DNA from: Nocardiopsaceae bacterium
GTDB taxonomy: Bacteria; Actinomycetota; Actinomycetes; Streptosporangiales; Streptosporangiaceae
DNA length: 5,417 bases
Reading direction: 5' to 3'
Assembly: GCA_031254715.1 (NCBI GenBank)
Contig: JAIRTY010000098.1
Span: 1 to 5,417 of the forward strand
This document shows positions 1-5,417 of the stretch, piece after piece; the first letter of the stretch is position 1; the number at the start of each line of letters is the position of its first letter. The position numbers were made by a program, and so were the translations under genes. The notes beneath the pieces are model-generated. The model saw only the letters and a list, made by a program, of their open reading frames with translations, was not told where the DNA came from and made no database searches.

Positions 1-1545
<1,545 letters not shown>

Positions 1546-1769
1546 GCGAGGAGCGCACCGACGGCACCTGACTTCTTCCTGTGCCGGCACGCTGGCCTTT
1601 CATTGGCGCTGGGTGAGCCGGACGTAGGCGGCGGCGAGGGTGAGGATGACGGCGGCGGCGGCTGGGCCGCGGATCCCCGATAGGCCTTGCCGGCCAGATC
1701 CAGCCAGCACAGCTGCAGTTATCAGCACTGCGCTCAGACTGACCGGACACACCCTTCGCGTACTACGTG
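1546..1769. other. Intergenic gap between convergent metH and gntR-type gene
   Basis: This 224-bp stretch lies between two convergent stop codons. I looked for a bidirectional terminator and found none with a strong stem followed by a T-tract. What is present: a perfect 10-bp palindrome (GTGCCGGCAC, 1581-1590), a G/C-rich run of GGC/GAG-type triplets (about 1628-1662), a GGCC-ttgcc-GGCC dyad near 1683-1695, and a weak 5-bp stem (GCAGT at 1715-1719, ACTGC at 1727-1731). A doubtful minus-strand small ORF is listed separately. Confidence 0.6.
1600..1752 (-). CDS. Doubtful 50-residue hydrophobic small ORF, or gene remnant
   Basis: Reading leftwards, this frame runs from a GTG at 1752-1750 to a TGA at 1602-1600 and would encode 50 residues. 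It starts 17 nt after the regulator's stop codon, on the same strand. The product has two hydrophobic stretches, about residues 4-17 (Val/Leu/Ala/Ile-rich) and 30-44 (Ala-rich, ending Tyr-Val-Arg-Leu). A Gly/Ser/Arg loop separates them and the C-terminus is polar (Thr-Gln-Arg-Gln). That pattern could be a small two-helix membrane peptide or the decayed 3' end of a larger gene. Against it, there is no well-spaced ribosome binding site before the GTG, and Ala/Val/Leu-rich frames arise by chance in GC-rich DNA. I do not recognise a family. Confidence 0.15.
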   Translation of the reverse strand: MCPVSLSAVLITAAVLAGSGRQGLSGIRGPAAAAVILTLAAAYVRLTQRQ

Positions 1770-2507
1770 CTAGAAAACGTCCTGTTCGAACATCGCCAGG
1801 CGGATATCCAAAGCGGCCGTGAAATGGCTGGTCGCCAACTCGGCTGCGCCGTCAGCATCACGGCCGCGGATAGCATCCAGCATCTGGCGGTGTTCTTCCA
1901 GCGAACTCTCCCGCCGGCCTGGAGCCGTCAAAGTCGTGGCGGGATAGCGGCTGAGGTGCAGCGACAGCCGCTCGAGCAGGTCGACGAGGGGCTCGCTGTG
2001 ACTTGCCGCCCATACCGCGCGATGAAACTCCTGATTGCGTTTCTGCTGCTCACTCGGGTCGGAGCGGCCGGTCGCCTTTTCCCACGCGTTCAAGGCATGT
2101 TCCAGCCGGAGCAGATCGACCCTGGTGTGTCTTTCCGCGGCAGTGCGCGATGCCAGCGCCTCGAGCACCACGCGCACCTCGTAGATGTCGAAGATCTCCT
2201 CGGGAGACCGGGCCTTCACGACGTAGCCGCGATCGCTCCGCTGGATGAGGCCATCCTGCTCGAGCCGGGTCAATGCTTCCCGGACGGGCGTCCGGCTGAC
2301 CCCGCACCACTCTGCTAGCTGAACCTCAACGAGCGGCGATCCCGGTTCGAACGTGCCATCCAGGATTCCTGCCTTCAGCATCTCGTAAGGGTTCGCACGC
2401 AGGGCCGGGCGCCGCACGCCCGGTGGAGCGGCAGGCCGCGCCTTCGGCGCAGGCTTACCTTGCGCTACAGCCGCGGCCTTCCCGGACGGAGTGCGCTTCG
2501 CTGCCAT
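1770..2507 (-). CDS. GntR-family transcriptional regulator, FadR subfamily with FCD ligand-binding domain
   Basis: This is a predicted DNA-binding regulator of 245 residues, typical in size for FadR-type GntR proteins. The start is the ATG at 2507-2505, because GGGAGGAG lies 5 nt upstream; the frame stays open back to 2660 but that part lacks family similarity. Residues 1-35 form a Lys/Ala/Pro-rich basic tail. A winged helix-turn-helix follows (about 38-98), with the signature SRTPVREAL at 71-79 and the wing Arg-Gly-Tyr at 93-95. The all-helical FCD domain (about 103-240) keeps the usual metal/ligand set: Asn158 (often Asp), His162, His206 and His228. Members usually repress nearby catabolic genes until a small carboxylate binds. 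Here the gene lies downstream of the FAD dehydrogenase on the same strand, 197 nt after its stop, so it probably controls that operon and itself. The ligand cannot be inferred. Confidence 0.93.
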   Translation of the reverse strand: MAAKRTPSGKAAAVAQGKPAPKARPAAPPGVRRPALRANPYEMLKAGILDGTFEPGSPLVEVQLAEWCGVSRTPVREALTRLEQDGLIQRSDRGYVVKARSPEEIFDIYEVRVVLEALASRTAAERHTRVDLLRLEHALNAWEKATGRSDPSEQQKRNQEFHRAVWAASHSEPLVDLLERLSLHLSRYPATTLTAPGRRESSLEEHRQMLDAIRGRDADGAAELATSHFTAALDIRLAMFEQDVF

Positions 2508-2512
2508 CGTTG

Positions 2513-2520
2513 CTCCTCCC
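2513..2520 (-). promoter_or_regulatory. Ribosome binding site of the GntR-family gene
   Basis: On the minus strand GGGAGGAG precedes the ATG at 2507 by five bases (CAACG). It is a near-perfect anti-Shine-Dalgarno match and decides the start over the upstream in-frame ATGs at 2660 (the longest reading), 2636 and 2522. Confidence 0.8.
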
Positions 2521-2563
2521 ATTGGCGACTCCCCCTGCAACGCAGGCAGCAAGGGCGTATCCG

Positions 2564-2592
2564 ATTGTATGCGCTTGGGCTCACTACCGGCG
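2564..2592 (-). promoter_or_regulatory. Candidate promoter of the GntR-family gene (good -10, weak -35)
   Basis: On the minus strand TACAAT (2569-2564) matches the -10 consensus at five of six positions, in an otherwise GC-rich gap. It would place transcription start near 2557, about 50 nt before the start codon. At 17-nt spacing the -35 position (2592-2587) reads CGCCGG, which is not a consensus, so activity is uncertain. On the plus strand the -10 is part of TTGTAT (2565-2570), which resembles a half-site of the TTGTATACAA-type operators known for some FCD regulators. Autoregulation is therefore possible but unproven. Confidence 0.3.
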
Positions 2593-2614
2593 CCCGCACA
2601 TGCACGCGCCCGGT
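2586..2614. repeat. Interrupted inverted repeat between the FAD dehydrogenase and regulator genes
   Basis: ACCGGCGC (2586-2593) pairs with GCG-c-CCGGT (2606-2614) over eight base pairs with a single bulged C at 2609, leaving a 12-nt centre. No T-run follows on either strand, so it does not look like a classical terminator. It sits just upstream of the candidate -10 of the regulator gene, so it could be an operator or an RNA hairpin. In DNA this GC-rich, chance is a real alternative. Confidence 0.3.
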
Positions 2615-2642
2615 GGCAGCCGGTCACATTATTCATGCGGAG

Positions 2643-2704
2643 ATGGCGGCCGGGAGGCAATAGCCGCGAGGGCGGGATCGTGTCGCAACGGCCTGCGCCG
2701 CCAT
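2643..2704. repeat. 8-bp inverted repeat with long spacer downstream of the FAD dehydrogenase
   Basis: ATGGCGGC (2643-2650) and GCCGCCAT (2697-2704) are perfect inverted copies separated by 46 nt, starting just after the FAD dehydrogenase stop codon. The spacer makes a simple terminator unlikely and no T-tract follows. Its role is unknown and it may be chance. Confidence 0.2.
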
Positions 2705-2706
2705 GG

Positions 2707-4206
2707 TTAGGGCCGATGGCCGGCGTGCCGCCCCGCGTTGGTGCCGGCGATGCGCCCGAAGACCGCGCCGGCGGTGAGGCCCGACCCGCCCGGATAGTTG
2801 AAGTAGAACAGCCCGCCGATCAGTTCCCCGCACGCGTACAGGCCCGGAATCGGGGTGGTGTCGAGTTCGACGACTTCGGCCTCTGTGGAGATGCGCAGGC
2901 CGCCGAAGGTGAAGGTGACCCCGCAGGTGACGCCGTATGCCTCGAACGGCGGCTCCTCGATCGTATTTGCCCAGTTGGTCTTGTCGATATCGAGACCGAC
3001 CGTCCGCCGCCCGTCTTTGACGTTCGGGTTGAATGGCGTCTCCTGGCGCACCGCGGCGTTGTAGGTCTCGATTGTCTTCAGGAAGCCTTCGCGGTCCACT
3101 CCCTCGGCCTGCAGCCGGTCGGCCAGCTGGGAAATGGAGTCTGCCTTGATTACCGTCACCTCGCGGATGCGGTATTCATCGCGCAGCAGAGGCGTCAGCT
3201 TCGAGTCGAAGATCTGGTAGGCGAACTGTCCGGGCTGGAAGAGGATGACGCGGCCGTACTTGGCGTAGGTGTAGTTACGGAAGTCGGCTCCTTCGTCGAC
3301 GAAGCGCCGCCCCGCCGCATTCACCATGATGCCGAACGGGTAACTGTGTTTCTGGAAACCGTCACCGACGGCCAGCACACCGAACTCGGGCGCATTGCGA
3401 TCCCAGCCGACGGCGTGGCACCCCGACCAGTTCCCGGCCGGGCTGGCGCCGATCTCCAGCGCCATCGCGATGCCGTCGCCCTGGTTGTACCGTGACCCGC
3501 GCACCTTCGCCAGGTCCCAGCCCGGGCCCAGGTAGCGGGTGCGCCACTCGCTGTTCGCCTCAAACCCGCCCGCGGCCAGCACCACCGACTTCGCGGGCAG
3601 GAAGTGCTCCTCGCCGCGGCGGCGGACCCTGACCCCCTCGATGCCCGATTCGCCGCGCGCCAGGCCGATCGCGCGGGTCTCGTGCACCACCGTGATCTGC
3701 TCCCGGCGCGCCGCGGCCAGCAGCGACTCGACCAGGCCGCGGCCGCCTCCCCAGCTCTCCACGGTCAGCCCGCCCCAGAAGGTGAACTTGCCGTCCAGCT
3801 TGAACGCCTGCCGCCCGTAGATCGGCAGGAACCGCACGCCTTTGGCCCTCATCCACCGCAACGTCGGGTAGCTGCGGGTGACCAGCAGCTCCACCAGATC
3901 CGGGTCACTGCGGTGCTCGCTCACCCGCGCCATGTCGTCATAGAACTGCTCGGCCCGGTAGCTCCCGAAGTCGGTCTCGGCGATCTGCTGCTCACTGAGG
4001 TCGGGCATCAGCCCGCGCAGATCCTCCACCCCGTCGTAGACCACCCGCATCGAGCCCGCCGTGAACGCCGTGTTCCCGCCCTGCTCCGCCACCGGCGCCG
4101 CTTCCAGGACCGTGACCGACGCTCCCTGCTCGCGCGCGGCCAGAGCGGCGCACAGGCCCGCGTTTCCCGCACCGACGACGATGACATCGACCGGGGTGTG
4201 ATCCAT
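2707..4206 (-). CDS. FAD-dependent dehydrogenase, tricarballylate dehydrogenase (TcuA)-like
   Basis: This 499-residue flavoprotein belongs to the fumarate reductase/succinate dehydrogenase flavoprotein (FAD_binding_2) superfamily. Such enzymes remove or add hydrogens at a C-C bond next to carboxylates; TcuA itself oxidises tricarballylate to cis-aconitate. The N-terminal Rossmann motif GAGNAG is at 12-17, with Glu35 ending the second strand to bind the FAD ribose. GGNTAFTAGSMR follows at 43-54. Further FAD-contact motifs are LAAGGFEAN (210-218), GDGI (243-246) and RFVDEG (301-306). Near the C-terminus are GLRIST (436-441), GLYACGE (455-461) and GGSGLTAGAVFGR (473-485). No signal peptide or membrane helix is visible, so it should be cytosolic. 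The start is the ATG at 4206, with GGAG six bases upstream. It lies 24 nt after the aldehyde dehydrogenase and is probably cotranscribed. Family resemblance is clear, the substrate is not; a 3-ketosteroid dehydrogenase-like or other carboxylate dehydrogenase remains possible. Confidence 0.85.
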   Translation of the reverse strand: MDHTPVDVIVVGAGNAGLCAALAAREQGASVTVLEAAPVAEQGGNTAFTAGSMRVVYDGVEDLRGLMPDLSEQQIAETDFGSYRAEQFYDDMARVSEHRSDPDLVELLVTRSYPTLRWMRAKGVRFLPIYGRQAFKLDGKFTFWGGLTVESWGGGRGLVESLLAAARREQITVVHETRAIGLARGESGIEGVRVRRRGEEHFLPAKSVVLAAGGFEANSEWRTRYLGPGWDLAKVRGSRYNQGDGIAMALEIGASPAGNWSGCHAVGWDRNAPEFGVLAVGDGFQKHSYPFGIMVNAAGRRFVDEGADFRNYTYAKYGRVILFQPGQFAYQIFDSKLTPLLRDEYRIREVTVIKADSISQLADRLQAEGVDREGFLKTIETYNAAVRQETPFNPNVKDGRRTVGLDIDKTNWANTIEEPPFEAYGVTCGVTFTFGGLRISTEAEVVELDTTPIPGLYACGELIGGLFYFNYPGGSGLTAGAVFGRIAGTNAGRHAGHRP

Positions 4207-4212
4207 GAACGG

Positions 4213-4216
4213 CTCC
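4213..4216 (-). promoter_or_regulatory. Ribosome binding site of the FAD dehydrogenase
   Basis: On the minus strand GGAG stands six bases before the ATG at 4206, inside the 24-nt gap after the aldehyde dehydrogenase stop codon. It supports the chosen start and independent translation within a shared transcript. Confidence 0.6.
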
Positions 4217-4230
4217 AGACGTCTTACTGG

Positions 4231-5417
4231 TCAGTGGTGGCTGATCGTGATCAGGCGCTCTTCGGTCATCTCCCTGGCGGCATACAACGGGCCCTCCCGG
4301 CCATGACCGGATTGCTTGACCCCGCCGTACGGCATGAGGTCGACCCGGGAGGACGAGGTCTCGTTGATGTGCACGCCGCCGAAGCGCAGGTTGCGGGCGG
4401 CCCACAGCGCGCGATCGAGGTCACGGGTGAAGACCCCGGCGGCCAGCCCGTACTCGGTCGCGTTCGCGTCGCGCACCGCGTCGGCCAGGTCAGTGAACGG
4501 CAGGATGCTCACGACGGGCCCGAAGACCTCGCGGCGTACCACGTCCATGTGGGGGGCAACGCCGACGAGCACGGTCGGGCGGACGACCGAACCCGCGCAG
4601 CCGCCGCCGGTCACCAGCGTCGCCCCGCCCTTCTCGGCGGCCGCGATCCAGCCGCTCACCCGCTCGGCCTCGCCCCGGCTGATGAGCGGTCCCACCAGAG
4701 CGCCCGGCTGGCGCGGATCACCGACCACGCGGCCTTCGAGATCCTCCGCCAGCGCGTCACCGAACCCGCCCGCGAGGTCGCGGTGAACGTACAACCGCTG
4801 AACGGACGTGCACACCTGGCCGGCCTTGCGGAAGGCGGCTGGCACGACCTTGGCCGCGACCTCGGCCACGTCGGCGTCGTCGCACACGATGGTGGTGGCA
4901 ATGCTGCCGAGCTCGAGCTGGGTGGGCCGCAGGCCGGCGGCGCGCTGCACGGTCAGCCCGACTTCGGTCGATCCCGTGAACGTATAGAAACCGATCCGTT
5001 CGTCGGAGAGCAGCGCCTCCCCGGCCGTCGCGCCGCCGCCGTGCACGATCGCGAGCAGGCCGGCCGGCACGCCTGCGTCGAGCAGGATCTGGCCGAGGGC
5101 ATTCGCGGTGAGCGGGGTGGCGTTGGCCGGCTTCAGCACGACGCCGTTGCCGGCCGCGAGCGCGGGGCCGAGCTTGTGCGCCACGGTGTTGAGCGGCGAG
5201 TTGAACGGCGTGATCGCGGCGACCACGCCGATCGGGAAGCGCAGCGTGAACCCGAGCCGGCCCGTGACGCCGGGCGCAGCCTCGAGCGGCACCATCTCAC
5301 CGCTGAGCTGCTTGGCGGCCTCTCCCGACAGCAGCAGTGTCTGCTCGGCACGGCGTATCTCGCCCAGCGCGTCCGCTCGCGTGAAACCGGTGTCGGTGAT
5401 GATGCACTCGACCAGCG
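4231..5417 (-). CDS. NAD(P)-dependent aldehyde dehydrogenase (N-terminus cut by window)
   Basis: The enzyme oxidises an aldehyde to the carboxylic acid with NAD(P)+ through a cysteine thiohemiacetal. The frame stays open to the right edge, so the Met codon at 5295 is internal. About 395 codons are visible and roughly 80 N-terminal residues are missing, judged against the usual ~475-500. Catalytic residues are all present: Asn in TPFNSP (codon 5202-5200), Lys in VLKPA (5133-5131), Glu in QLELGS (4914-4912) and the nucleophile Cys in GQVCTSVQR (4812-4810). The NAD-site FTGSTEVG, the EVFGP motif and the C-terminal PYGGVKQSGHGREG are also intact. ELGS instead of the common ELGG, together with GQVCxSVQR, points to the lactaldehyde/succinate-semialdehyde-like ALDH branch, though the substrate is not determined. 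It is the most upstream gene of the minus-strand operon in view and ends 24 nt before the FAD dehydrogenase. Confidence 0.95.
   Translation of the reverse strand, partial: LVECIITDTGFTRADALGEIRRAEQTLLLSGEAAKQLSGEMVPLEAAPGVTGRLGFTLRFPIGVVAAITPFNSPLNTVAHKLGPALAAGNGVVLKPANATPLTANALGQILLDAGVPAGLLAIVHGGGATAGEALLSDERIGFYTFTGSTEVGLTVQRAAGLRPTQLELGSIATTIVCDDADVAEVAAKVVPAAFRKAGQVCTSVQRLYVHRDLAGGFGDALAEDLEGRVVGDPRQPGALVGPLISRGEAERVSGWIAAAEKGGATLVTGGGCAGSVVRPTVLVGVAPHMDVVRREVFGPVVSILPFTDLADAVRDANATEYGLAAGVFTRDLDRALWAARNLRFGGVHINETSSSRVDLMPYGGVKQSGHGREGPLYAAREMTEERLITISHH

Noticed and set aside
1628..1662. GGC/GAG-rich run as a microsatellite or repeat array
   Set aside because: There is no regular unit and the run is short; it fits general GC-rich composition.
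1767..2318. Plus-strand open frame opposite the GntR-family gene
   Set aside because: It is opposite the conserved HTH and FCD coding sequence and has no motif of its own.
2508..2660. N-terminal extension of the GntR-family protein to an ATG at 2660
   Set aside because: The strong ribosome binding site at 2513-2520 fits the ATG at 2507, and the extension has no family similarity and overlaps the likely promoter.
2491..3495. Long plus-strand open frame (334 codons) opposite the FAD dehydrogenase and the regulator's 5' end
   Set aside because: It runs opposite two well-supported genes and their intergenic gap, and its translation resembles no family I know. It is a composition artefact.
5293..5295. 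ATG as the start of the aldehyde dehydrogenase
   Set aside because: The frame continues open for 40 more codons to the right edge with family-like sequence (a helix ending in Leu-Ser-Gly-Glu before Met-Val-Pro-Leu). The true start is outside the window.

Overview
The window is GC-rich, codes densely on both strands and favours G/C in third codon positions. With the style of its MetH, GntR and dehydrogenase proteins, this suggests a high-GC bacterium, most likely an actinobacterium. That assignment is an impression from sequence style, not a placement by search. I see no rRNA, tRNA, CRISPR array, recognisable insertion sequence or replication origin.

Layout: (1) 1-1545, plus strand: the C-terminal ~514 codons of cobalamin-dependent methionine synthase (metH), cut by the left edge. 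They cover the end of the cap, the complete B12-binding domain and the complete SAM-binding reactivation domain. (2) 1546-1769: a 224-bp gap between convergent genes, with no convincing terminator and one doubtful 50-codon hydrophobic ORF on the minus strand. (3) 1770-2507, minus: a GntR-family regulator of the FadR/FCD type. (4) 2508-2706: a 199-bp gap that probably holds the regulator's own promoter and several dyad elements. (5) 2707-4206, minus: an FAD-dependent dehydrogenase resembling tricarballylate dehydrogenase (TcuA) of the fumarate reductase/succinate dehydrogenase flavoprotein superfamily. (6) 4231-5417, minus: an NAD(P)-dependent aldehyde dehydrogenase, cut by the right edge.

The three minus-strand genes read in the order aldehyde dehydrogenase, FAD dehydrogenase, GntR regulator. 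The first two are only 24 nt apart and are very probably cotranscribed. Together they look like part of a small catabolic operon: an aldehyde is oxidised to a carboxylate, an acid is dehydrogenated by a flavoprotein, and a ligand-sensing FCD repressor controls the locus. The substrate cannot be read from the sequence, and the operon's 5' end and promoter lie beyond the right edge. metH is a housekeeping gene, convergent with this operon and probably unrelated to it. I do not see a clearly unprecedented system. The most open question is the substrate of the aldehyde dehydrogenase/TcuA-like pair.
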